A DNA stretch of 43,816 nucleotides from a virus: IMG/VR virus record IMGVR_UViG_3300043409_001932, positions 1-43,816 of that record; one strand, given 5' to 3'. Shown here one piece after another: positions 1 to 11,400 of the stretch (positions within the stretch are counted from its first letter, which is position 1; the number at the start of each line of letters is the position of its first letter). Position numbers and translations under genes: made by a program. The notes below the pieces were generated by a model. It did not search any database. It was not told the origin of the DNA and worked only from the letters and a program-made list of their open reading frames with translations.

Positions 1-350
1 TCAACACCTAAACCATATTCTTCAGCATAAAATTCTGGTACGTATTTATCTGGAGATATTCTAAACCCAAAGTTGTAATATCTACTTACATTTAAATTTT
101 TAACGTAATCATGGGGATTGAATTTATATGGTTGACCACCCACATCAAAATTTGCTATACGAAAGTCACAATAAATAACATCCTCCGTAAATGGTTGCAG
201 CCTAATTAATGATTCTAATTGTTGTATAAATGGAAACCCTTTAGGGAAAATAAAAATTATTTTTTCGTTATATGTTTTATATAACCATGAACAAACTGGT
301 AAACATTGTCCAAAATCCCCAGCTTTTCCTGTGTGCGTAACTGCTATCAT
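1..350 (-). CDS. Glycosyltransferase-like protein, N-terminal part (cut by window edge)
   Basis: The minus strand is open from an ATG at 348-350 to the window edge, giving the first 116 residues; the C-terminus lies outside. The start reads MIAVTHTGKAGDFGQCLPVC, a Gly-rich beta1-loop-alpha1 as in GT-B (heptosyltransferase-type) Rossmann folds, followed by an IIFIFPKGFPF strand and a conserved-looking GGQPYKFNP segment. Its start codon overlaps the stop of the downstream glycosyltransferase gene (ATGA, 347-350), so the two are translationally coupled. A sugar-transfer or sugar-processing role is inferred from fold resemblance and this context; no catalytic residue can be assigned from the fragment. 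Confidence 0.6.
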   Translation of the reverse strand, partial: MIAVTHTGKAGDFGQCLPVCSWLYKTYNEKIIFIFPKGFPFIQQLESLIRLQPFTEDVIYCDFRIANFDVGGQPYKFNPHDYVKNLNVSRYYNFGFRISPDKYVPEFYAEEYGLGV

Positions 351-2317
351 TTTATAATTAATTCTCCGTTATTTTTAAGTTTATTATTAATATAATTTTG
401 ATCTATTGTTATAGATTTTTTAAGTAATCCGTTTTCGTGTAATTCTATTTGAAAAACATTTGCATTGTTATCAATCACCTCATAAAAAAATTGAGCTGTT
501 TTAACAGTTAATTCTTTAATATCCGTAATAACACCATCACGTGATACTTTAATACATACATTCCTATCATCGGTTTTATTTGACGTACTGTACCAAATAG
601 CGAATTGGTTATTCTTATCTTTAATAGGTAACACATTAAAATATTCAACCATAGAACAAATATCAATACTACATTTATTCAACATTTCATAAAAACCATC
701 ATCATTTAATATTTTTATTTGAGCTAATGAATTTTTTAATGTATGGTAAAACATATTTTCTAAGCCATTTGATTCAGAACCAACATCAATTTTCCATGTA
801 TTGTAATCATCCTCATTTAAAATTAAATTGAAATTTTCAGTAAAAAAATCAACTCTAGTTGCAAATAAAACAGTTCTTAAAGCATTACCTTCTGATGCCA
901 TAGTATGATTATATACGGCTTTATGATACTTTAAATCGTTAATTAATTTTGGTATAATTGTGGTATCGGTTATCACCATATCAAAATTAAAACATATAAC
1001 ATTATCATACCCTAAACTTTTAGCGTAATTAATACCGTTATAATAATTTGTATAAACAGCAGGCCCATGATAAATGTGATTACCTTCTGTTTTAATATTC
1101 ATAAACATTTTTACTTTATCATTTTCAGACCAAGAGGAACCGTAATAGTCGTGATAAGTTAAAATATTATTTGAATCAAATATAACATGATCAACTTCAC
1201 CTTGTAATATTTTTGGTACTGGTGCGTGTGATGTTAGTATAACATCATAACCTTGTTCTTTTACAGCTTTAATTGAATTTAGAGTGATATCAGTTATACC
1301 GTTATTTGTTGGGTGTGTTGAAATTACTAACACTGTTTTATTTTGTTTACCATAAAGAACATCACCTATTTTTTTAATGTTTTCATTTTGGTTATTGAAA
1401 TCTAAATAATTTATAGTATCATAAGTGTCAAAATAATTTTGATAAACTGGTAAGTTATATATTAATGTTGGTATTTTACAAGATATAGCCTCTCTAATTA
1501 CAAGTGGCATAGTTTCTTTATCTGTTATAGTGCCTTTGGATGTGAATAAAAATAAATCCATAGCCAAATAAAAATCCTCTACGTTTGATTTTTCACCATG
1601 ACATACAACATTAGATGGTTTATTTTCAATCAAAGGTTCCCAATATGGTCTAAAATTATCAGCCATATTACCCAATGAATGAAAAATTATTTTATCAGAT
1701 TCAAATTGTTTTGCATATTCAAAAAATTCTTTTTGATTTTTTCTTGGTGTAAATAAACCAACATGTAATACGTGTTTGTAATTAGGATCTAAACCTAATT
1801 TAATTAAAGCCTCATCTCTATCTGGTCTTTCTTTGTATTCTATAGGGTATTCAACAACCTCGGAAGGTATATTTAACTCTTTTAACATACCAACCTGGTA
1901 ATCAGATACTAAAATAAATTTATCTGGTTGAAATCTTTTTCTTTCACAATTGAATGATGAATCGTGTGAAGTTTCAAATATTTTATATTTTCTATCTGAT
2001 TTATAAATTTCTTTAGCAATAATATCAGACATAAAATATTCTGGCATTTCTTCTAAATGTATAATATCTGGTTTAATCCTATTAATTGAATCAATTAATA
2101 TTTGTTTATCCCCACCCCAAGGTATTGTAATTAAATTTTCCCCAAGTAAATCTTTAATTTTATTTTTCTGGATAACTAATACCCCACCAGTTACATCTTC
2201 ATATTCAATAACATAAATTTCGTAAACATCTTTAAGTAACTCAATTTTTTTTGTTAAATATTGTGGTAAACCTCCAGTTGATAAGTGAGGAGCAATGTAT
2301 ATAATCTTTTTCATCAA
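347..2317 (-). CDS. Two-domain glycosyltransferase (GT4-type GT-B + GT-A-like domain)
   Basis: A 656-residue protein predicted to transfer sugars from nucleotide-sugar donors. Residues 1-325 form a GT-B unit: N-terminal IIYIAPHLSTGGLPQY with the GGxxxY loop of GT4 enzymes, a KHVLHVGLFTPRKNQKEF strand-loop opening the donor domain (about 181-198), and an E-x7-E-type signature ETMPLVIREAI (268-278). Residues about 328-560 look like a second, GT-A-like domain (VLVISTHPTNNG, then VICFNFDMVI near 440-449, a possible metal-binding strand). The last 90 residues are a beta-rich extension of unknown role. Two consecutive ATGs (2317, 2314) begin the gene and no Shine-Dalgarno is visible. It lies just downstream of the giant fibre gene on the same strand, separated by a terminator. 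Target unknown; the Ser/Thr-rich fibre or a host glycan are candidates. Confidence 0.8.
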   Translation of the reverse strand: MMKKIIYIAPHLSTGGLPQYLTKKIELLKDVYEIYVIEYEDVTGGVLVIQKNKIKDLLGENLITIPWGGDKQILIDSINRIKPDIIHLEEMPEYFMSDIIAKEIYKSDRKYKIFETSHDSSFNCERKRFQPDKFILVSDYQVGMLKELNIPSEVVEYPIEYKERPDRDEALIKLGLDPNYKHVLHVGLFTPRKNQKEFFEYAKQFESDKIIFHSLGNMADNFRPYWEPLIENKPSNVVCHGEKSNVEDFYLAMDLFLFTSKGTITDKETMPLVIREAISCKIPTLIYNLPVYQNYFDTYDTINYLDFNNQNENIKKIGDVLYGKQNKTVLVISTHPTNNGITDITLNSIKAVKEQGYDVILTSHAPVPKILQGEVDHVIFDSNNILTYHDYYGSSWSENDKVKMFMNIKTEGNHIYHGPAVYTNYYNGINYAKSLGYDNVICFNFDMVITDTTIIPKLINDLKYHKAVYNHTMASEGNALRTVLFATRVDFFTENFNLILNEDDYNTWKIDVGSESNGLENMFYHTLKNSLAQIKILNDDGFYEMLNKCSIDICSMVEYFNVLPIKDKNNQFAIWYSTSNKTDDRNVCIKVSRDGVITDIKELTVKTAQFFYEVIDNNANVFQIELHENGLLKKSITIDQNYINNKLKNNGELIIK

Positions 2318-2362
2318 TTTAATATTTGATACAAAAATACTAAAAATAAACCAAAAGGAAAT

Positions 2363-2387
2363 AAAAAAGCCTAGAAAATTCTAGGCT
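2363..2387 (-). terminator. Rho-independent terminator of the giant fibre gene
   Basis: On the minus strand AGCCTAGAA...TTCTAGGCT forms a 9-bp hairpin (2368-2387) followed by a run of six T's (2363-2368). It lies 30 nt after the giant gene's stop codon and before the glycosyltransferase gene. Confidence 0.85.
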
Positions 2388-2417
2388 CTTTCACGTTTAA
2401 ATCCGATAACACGAATG

Positions 2418-5400
2418 TTACCTTTGCTTTAACCTTTCAACTTCAATAGTAAGTTCATTAATCGCAGCGATTAATAATGGTACTATTTTTTCATATTGAA
2501 CGGTTAAATAATTTTCACCAGATTTGCTATTTATAACCCCATTTTCATCAACATTTCTATCGAATGGAGCTAATTTAACAGCTTCTGGTAATACCTTTTC
2601 AACATCTTGAGCTATGACACCCACTTGTCTTTCAGGGTAAGTTCTATTCATTAATCCATCAGCCAATTCATTTTGATAATACGTTACACTTCTTAAAGAT
2701 TTAACCTTATCCAATGCATTTGTAATATCATTGAAATCTTTCTTTAATCTTTCATCAGAGTAGAATGCTATAATATTACCATCAGCCCAGAATTCACCAG
2801 TACCAAGACTATTTGTTTGCCATATGGCACCACTAGCATCTTGCTTCATTGAAGAGTCAGCAAAAGTACTACTATTGTTATATGGTATGTAAGGTGTAGT
2901 CGGGTTTGTACCACCGCCACCACCACTTGCACTTGTACCTGATGTACCAGCTGTTCCAGAAACGCCAGATGTTCCAGCAGTTCCAGCATTACCATTTATA
3001 CCACTTGTACCAGAAGTTCCAGCTCTACCAGAAGTTCCAGAACTACCAGAACTACCAGAGGCACCAGCAACACCACTTGTTCCTGATGTTCCAGCTGGTG
3101 ATGTACCTGTAAGACCAACAACTCCATTTGTATCACGAACTAAATAACTAACTGGTGTTACAACAGCACCATTAAATTTAGTTTGTTGAACCCCTTGATC
3201 CCAATAGAAATAACTACCAGTAGCACCACCGTAAGCAGCATTTGATGGGTCACCAAATTTACTATTATTGTTATCCCAAAAAGCTAATGGATATATTTGA
3301 GTTGTAGCAGATAAATTAGCTGTATCAACATTTATAGTTTGGTTTGTAGTTAATGTACCACCACCAGATAAACCAGAAACACCTGTAACACTAACATACG
3401 TACCTGAAGTACCTAAGTTACCAGATATACCAGAAGTACCTGACGTTCCAGCTGTACCATTAGTTCCTGAAGAACCAGATCCAGCACTTAAACCACTACT
3501 AGCAGCAACACCCGAAGTACCTGCGGTACCAGATCTACCACTTGTTCCTTGTGAACCTGATGTATTTGAATTACCTGAAGTACCAGCAGTCCCATTTATT
3601 CCTGATGTACCAGCTGTACCATTAGATCCACTAGTATTACTTATTCCTGAAGTACCTGAGGTACCAGCAACTCCACTTGTTCCTGACGTTCCTCTAGAAC
3701 CACTTGTTCCAGAAGTATCACTCAACCCTGAAGTACCAGCAGTTCCTTTAACACCTGACGTACCATTAGAACCAGAAGTTCCTGATGTATCACTTATTCC
3801 ACTTGTTCCCGCAGTACCTCTAATTCCTGAAGTACCATGAGTACCATTTGAACCAGATGTGTTTGAAATACCTGAAGTACCTGCTGTACCATTTATTCCA
3901 CTTGTTCCAGAAGTACCATTACTACCAGAAGTATTACTTAAACCTGATGTTCCAGCAGTTCCGCTCACACCTGAAGTTCCATTACTACCAGAAGTACTTG
4001 AAATTCCTGAGGTACCAGCAGTTCCTGATACTCCACTTGTACCTTGAGAACCTGATGTACCTGAAGTATTCGCAATACCACTTGTACCAGAAGTACCATT
4101 TATACCTGACGTTCCAGCAGTTCCTGATGAACCTGATGTATCACTTATTCCACTTGTTCCAGCAGTTCCTTTAACACCTGATGTTCCTGATGAACCACTT
4201 GTACCAGATGTATCACTTATTCCTGACGTACCAGCAGTTCCTCTAATACCTGATGTTCCTTGTGAACCAGAAGTTCCTGATGTATTTGAAATACCACTTG
4301 TACCAGCAGTACCTGAGATACCAGAAGTACCATTGCTACCTGATGTGTTTGAAATTCCTGAAGTACCAGCTGTACCATTAATACCCGATGTTCCGTTTGT
4401 TCCATTTGAACCCGAAGTTGAAGATATTCCTGATGTACCTGCGGTTCCTGATACGCCACTCGTACCATTTGAACCTGACGTATTGCTTACACCACTTGTA
4501 CCAGCAGTTCCATTAATACCTGATGTACCTTGAGAACCTGACGTACCAGAAGTGTTACTCAATCCAGAAGTACCAGCAGTTCCTGAGATACCTGATGTTC
4601 CATTAGAACCAGATGTGTTAGAAATACCTGATGTACCAGCAGTTCCACTTACACCTGAAGTGCCATTTGAACCAGAAGTTCCACTTGTATTTGAAATACC
4701 ACTTGTTCCAGCAGTACCATTTATTCCTGAAGTTCCAGAAGAACCGTTACTACCTGACGTATTACTTAAACCACTTGTTCCAGCGGTTCCATTAGTTCCA
4801 CTTACACCTGAAGTGCCATTTGAACCAGAAGTATTAGATATTCCTGAAGTACCTGCGGTTCCTGAGATACCACTTGTACCTTGAGAACCTGATGTACCTG
4901 ATGTATTAGATATTCCAGAAGTACCAGCTGTTCCTGAAACACCACTTGTTCCGTTTGAGCCACTTGTGTTTGAAATACCCGAAGTTCCAGCAGTTCCATT
5001 AATACCAGAAGTTCCTTGAGAACCATTACTACCCGAAGTTCCACTTATTCCTGAAGTACCTGCGGTACCGTTGATGCCAGAAGTTCCTTGAGAACCTGAA
5101 GTTCCACTTGTTGAAGAGTTTCCAGAAGTACCAGCTGTTCCTGAGATACCTGACGTACCTGAAGTTCCAAGAGATCCAGAAGAACCCGAAGTATTACTCA
5201 ATCCAGAAGTACCAGCAGTTCCGTTTATTCCACTTGTACCAGATGTACCATTACTACCTGATGTATCACTTACACCACTTGTTCCAGCAGTTCCGTTTTT
5301 ACCTGAAGTACCAGCTGAACCAGAGGTTCCTGATGTAGCTGAAACTGTTGAAGTTCCAGCAGCAGCTGCTGTTCCAGAAGAACCAGCTGAACCTGATGTT

Positions 5401-8400
5401 CCAGATGTGTTAGATAAACCACTTGTTCCAGCAGTTCCGTTTATTCCTGAAGTACCATTTGTACCGTTACTACCTGAAGTTCCAGAGATACCAGAAGTTC
5501 CAGAAGTTCCGTTAATACCTGATGTACCATTTGTTCCGTTAGAACCAGAAGTACCACTTATACCACTTGTACCACTTGTTGAAGAAACACCAGAAGTTCC
5601 GTGAGTTCCTGATGAACCCGCACTACCTGAAGTTCCACTTGTTGAAGAGTTTCCAGAAGTACCAGCAGTTCCTGAGATACCAGAGGTTCCGTTAGTTCCT
5701 GATGAACCATTTGTATTACTTATTCCACTTGTTCCAGCGGTACCAGAAATACCTGAAGTTCCATTAGAACCAGATGTACCTGATGTATTTGCAACACCAG
5801 AAGTTCCAGCTGTTCCATTAATCCCAGAAGTTCCAGAAGAACCGTTTGATCCGCTTGTTGAAGAATTACCTGACGTACCTGCTGTACCGTTAGTTCCAGA
5901 AACACCTGAAGTACCATTACTACCTGATGTATTACTTAAACCTGAAGTACCTGCGGTACCGTTTATTCCGCTTGTACCCTGAGATCCCGATGTACCAGAA
6001 GTATCACTTATTCCACTTGTTCCAGCAGTTCCAGTTTTACCTGAAGTACCAGCTGAACCAGAGGTTCCTGATGTAGCTGAAACTGTTGAAGTTCCAGCGG
6101 CTGCTGCTGTTCCAGAAGAACCAGCTGAACCAGAAGTTCCACTTGTTGATGAAAGACCTGATGTTCCAGATGTTCCATTTATACCTGAAGTACCTTGTGA
6201 ACCATTTGAACCTGAAGTTGCACTTAAACCTGATGTGCCAGCTGTTCCGTTTATTCCAGAAGTTCCTTGTGAACCAGATGTATTACTCAATCCAGAAGTT
6301 CCAGCTGTACCAGAAACACCAGAGGTTCCGTTAGTTCCAGAAGAACCAGCTGAACCAGAAGTACCAGATGTGTTAGATAAACCACTTGTACCAGCTGTAC
6401 CATTTATCCCTGAAGTTCCATTAGTTCCGTTAGAACCAGAAGTGTTACTCAATCCTGATGTACCAGCTGTACCATTTATTCCTGATGTACCTTGTGAACC
6501 AGATGTACCAGAAGTATTAGATAAACCACTTGTTCCAGCAGTTCCCGAAACACCACTTGTTCCATGAGTACCTGAGCTACCAGCAGAACCAGAAGTTCCA
6601 CTTGTTGATGAATTACCACTTGTTCCAGCAGTTCCAGAGATACCAGAAGTACCAGCTGAACCTGAAGTTCCTGAAGTACCAGATGAACCTGATGTATCAC
6701 TTATACCAGAAGTTCCAGCAATACCAGATCTACCAGAAGTACCATTACTACCAGAAGTTCCTGAAGTAGATGAAACTGTTGATGTTCCAGCCGTTGATGC
6801 TGTCCCTGATGAACCAGCTGAACCTGAAGTTCCACTTGTATTTGAAATACCTGATGTACCAGCAGTTCCTGAGATACCACTTGTTCCTTGAGAACCAGAT
6901 GTACCTGATGTATTAGACACACCCGAAGTACCAGCAGTTCCATTAATCCCTGAAGTTCCTTGAGAACCTGACGTACCAGATGTATCACTTATTCCACTTG
7001 TTCCAGCAGTTCCAGTTTTACCTGAAGTACCAGCTGAACCAGAGGTTCCTGATGTAGCTGAAACTGTTGAAGTTCCAGCGGCTGCTGCTGTTCCAGAAGA
7101 ACCAGCTGAACCAGAAGTACCTGAAGTACTACTCAATCCTGAAGTACCTGCGGTACCACTTATTCCACTTGTTCCTGATGTACCATTAGATCCACTTGTA
7201 TTACTTATACCTGAAGTTCCAGCGGTTCCGTTAACACCACTTGTACCTTGAGAGCCAGAAGTTCCTGATGTATTACTCAATCCAGAAGTTCCAGCAGTTC
7301 CTGAAATACCAGAAGTTCCATTAGAACCAGAAGTTGCACTTAAACCTGAAGTACCTGCGGTACCACTTATACCACTTGTACCATTAGTACCATTAGATCC
7401 ACTTGTATTACTCAATCCTGAAGTTCCAGCGGTTCCGTTAACACCACTTGTACCAGAAGTTCCGTTTGTTCCAGCAGAACCAGATGAACCAGAAGTTCCA
7501 CTTGTTGAAGAATTACCAGAAGTTCCAGCGGTTCCATTTATTCCTGAAGTTCCAGATGTACCATTTGAACCAGAAGTTGCACTTAATCCAGATGTACCAG
7601 CAGTTCCGTTTATACCAGAAGTTCCTGATGATCCGTTAGATCCGCTTGTGTTTGAAATTCCTGACGTACCAGCTGTTCCATTAACACCACTTGTTCCAGC
7701 AGTACCGTTAGACCCTGAAGTGTTTGAAATACCTGATGTACCAGCAGTTCCATTTGTACCACTTATACCACTTGTACCATTAGTACCAGAACTACCAGAA
7801 GAACCAGAAGTTCCACTTGTATTGGAAATACCTGATGTACCAGCAGTTCCATTTATTCCTGATGTTCCGTTGCTACCTGATGTTCCAGAAGTATTACTTA
7901 TACCTGAAGTTCCAGCGGTACCATTTGTTCCAGAAACACCACTTGTTCCGTTAGAACCAGATGTGTTTGAAATACCTGATGTACCTGCTGTACCAGCAAC
8001 TCCACTTGTACCTGAAGTACCACGAGAACCTGATGTACCAGAAGTATCACTCAATCCTGAGGTTCCAGCAGTTCCATTAACACCAGAAGTACCTGATGAA
8101 CCATTAGATCCAGACGTATTTGATAAACCTGATGTACCTGCGGTACCTGAGATACCACTTGTACCATTGGTTCCGTTAGAACCAGATGTGTTACTTACAC
8201 CACTTGTACCAGCGGTACCATTTATACCTGAAGTACCAGCGGTACCAGAAGAACCTGATGTGTTTGAAATTCCAGAAGTTCCAGCTGTACCAGCCGTACC
8301 AGCAACTCCACTTGTACCAGATGTTCCACGACTTCCTGATGTTCCTGATGTGTTAGAGATTCCACTTGTACCAGCAGTACCGTTAATACCACTAGTTCCA

Positions 8401-11400
8401 CTTGATCCGTTTGAACCAGAATTACCTGAGGTTCCGCTTGTTCCTGATGTACCACTTACACCACTTACACCATCAGCACCACTTATACCAGTAGTACCTG
8501 AAGTACCTGATGTACCTGAAGTTGATGAAATTCCAGCAGTTCCAGCAGTTCCAGATCTACCAGCAGTTCCTGAAGTACCAGCTGAACCTGAAGTGCCTGA
8601 TGTTCCTGATGTATTAGAGATTCCACTTGTTCCAGCAGTACCAGAAGATCCAGCGGAGCCAGATGTTCCACTTGTTGAAGATATTCCACTAGTACCTGCG
8701 GTTCCGTTAGAACCAGATGTGTTACTTACACCTGATGTCCCAGCTGTACCAGAGATACCTGAAGTACCTTGAGAACCTGATGTTCCAGAAGTATTTGAAA
8801 TACCAGAAGTTCCAGCAGTACCATTTATACCAGAAGTTCCTTGAGAACCTGATGTTCCTGAAGTATTAGATATTCCACTTGTACCTGCGGTACCTGAGAT
8901 ACCTGAAGTACCAGATGATCCATTACTACCTGACGTATTACTTAAACCAGAAGTACCTGCGGTACCGTTAGTACCACTTATACCAGAAGTTCCATTACTA
9001 CCAGAAGTATTACTCAATCCTGATGTACCTGCGGTACCACTTATTCCTGAAGTACCGTTTGTTCCTGAACTACCAGCAGAACCTGATGTTCCAGAAGTAT
9101 TAGATAAACCACTCGTTCCAGCAGTTCCATTAACACCACTTGTACCTTGAGAGCCTGAAGTTCCTGATGTGTTAGACACACCTGACGTTCCAGCTGTACC
9201 ACTTACACCAGAGGTACCATTAGATCCACTTGTGTTTGAAATTCCTGAAGTACCAGCAGTTCCGTTAACACCACTAGTCCCAGAAGTACCATTAGATCCG
9301 CTTGTATTTGAATTACCGCTTGTTCCAGCAGTCCCATTTATACCAGAAGTTCCAGCAGTTCCTGATGAACCAGCTGAACCAGAGGTTCCACTTGTTGAAG
9401 AATTTCCTGAGGTTCCAGCTGTTCCTGAGATACCTGAAGTACCATTACTACCAGATGTACCAGAAGTGTTAGATAAACCTGAAGTTCCAGCCGTACCAGA
9501 CACACCTGAAGTTCCAGAAGTTCCATTAGATCCAGAAGTGTTAGATATACCTGACGTTCCAGCGGTTCCGTTTGTACCACTTACTCCACTTGTACCGTTA
9601 GTTCCTGAACTACCAGCAGAACCAGAAGTTCCGCTTGTATTGGAATTACCTGAAGTACCTGCGGTACCATTAATACCAGAAGTACCATTGCTACCAGATG
9701 TTCCAGAAGTATTGCTTAATCCAGATGTACCAGCAGTTCCATTTATACCACTTGTTCCTTGAGAACCTGATGTTCCAGCAGTATTAGATATTCCACTTGT
9801 ACCTGCTGTCCCTGAGATACCTGAAGTACCATTGCTACCTGATGTGTTAGATATTCCTGAAGTACCTGCGGTGCCATTTATACCACTTGTACCATTTGTT
9901 CCGTTACTACCAGAAGTATTTGAAATACCACTTGTACCAGAAGTTCCTGATACACCACTTGTTCCGTTTGAACCACTTGTGTTTGAAATTCCAGATGTTC
10001 CAGCAGTACCAGAAATACCAGATGTACCATTAGTACCGTTTGAACCTGATGTATTAGATACACCACTTGTTCCAGCGGTACCAGAAATTCCAGAAGTTCC
10101 ATTACTACCAGAAGTGTTAGAAACCCCTGAAGTACCTGCGGTACCATTTGTGCCACTCACACCTGAAGTTCCGTTAGAACCAGAAGTGTTGCTCAATCCT
10201 GATGTACCAGCAGTACCATTAACACCTGAAGTTCCTTGAGACCCTGATGTACCACTTGTTGAAGAGTTTCCAGAAGTACCAGCTGTTCCTGAGATACCTG
10301 AAGTACCACTTGATCCGTTAGAACCAGAAGTATTAGATATTCCTGATGTACCAGCTGTACCATTTATTCCTGATGTACCACTTGATCCGTTAGACCCTGA
10401 AGTGTTACTCAATCCTGATGTACCAGCAGTACCATTTGTTCCACTTATACCTGAAGTTCCATTTGAACCACTTGTGTTTGAAATTCCAGATGTTCCAGCT
10501 GTTCCTGAAACACCACTTGTTCCTTGAGAACCTGATGTTCCAGCAGTATTTGAAATACCAGAAGTACCAGCTGTTCCTGAAATACCAGATGAACCTGAAC
10601 TACCCGATGTTCCTGAAGTTGATGAATTTCCTGATGTACCTGCGGTGCCATTTATACCTGAAGTTCCAGAAGTACCATTACTACCAGATGTATTACTCAA
10701 TCCTGATGTACCAGCAGTACCATTTGTTCCACTTATACCAGATGTACCAGCAGTTCCAGAAGATCCAGCGGAGCCAGATGTTCCACTTGTTGAAGAAGCA
10801 CCCGATGTTCCAGCAGTACCATTAACACCTGAAGTTCCTTGAGACCCTGATGTTCCCGATGTGTTAGACACTCCACTTGTACCAGCGGTACCAGAAATAC
10901 CACTTGTACCATTTGTTCCGTTAGAACCACTAGTATTACTTAACCCTGAAGTTCCAGCAGTTCCAGAGATACCTGAAGTTCCGTTTGTTCCTGAACTACC
11001 AGCAGAACCTGATGTTCCACTTGTTGATGAATTTCCTGAGGTTCCAGCAGTTCCATTTATTCCTGAAGTTCCTGATGTTCCATTACTACCAGATGTATTA
11101 CTTATTCCACTTGTTCCAGCAGTTCCGTTAGTTCCTGATACACCACTTGTTCCACTTGAACCAGATGTATTTGAATTACCAGAAGTTCCAGCAGTTCCAT
11201 TTATACCAGAGGTTCCTTGAGAACCAGAAGTTCCACTTGTATTTGAGATACCTGAAGTACCCGCTGTACCAGCAACTCCACTTGTGCCAGATGTACCATT
11301 AGATCCAGAAGTATTAGATAACCCTGAGGTTCCAGCTGTTCCACTTATACCAGAAGTACCATTTGTTCCGTTAGAACCACTTGTGTTAGATATTCCTGAT

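Noticed and set aside
2332-2339. Promoter (TATTTTTG) before the first glycosyltransferase
   Set aside because: The -7-like box is present on the minus strand but no TTG lies 19-22 nt upstream; AT-rich chance match is likely.
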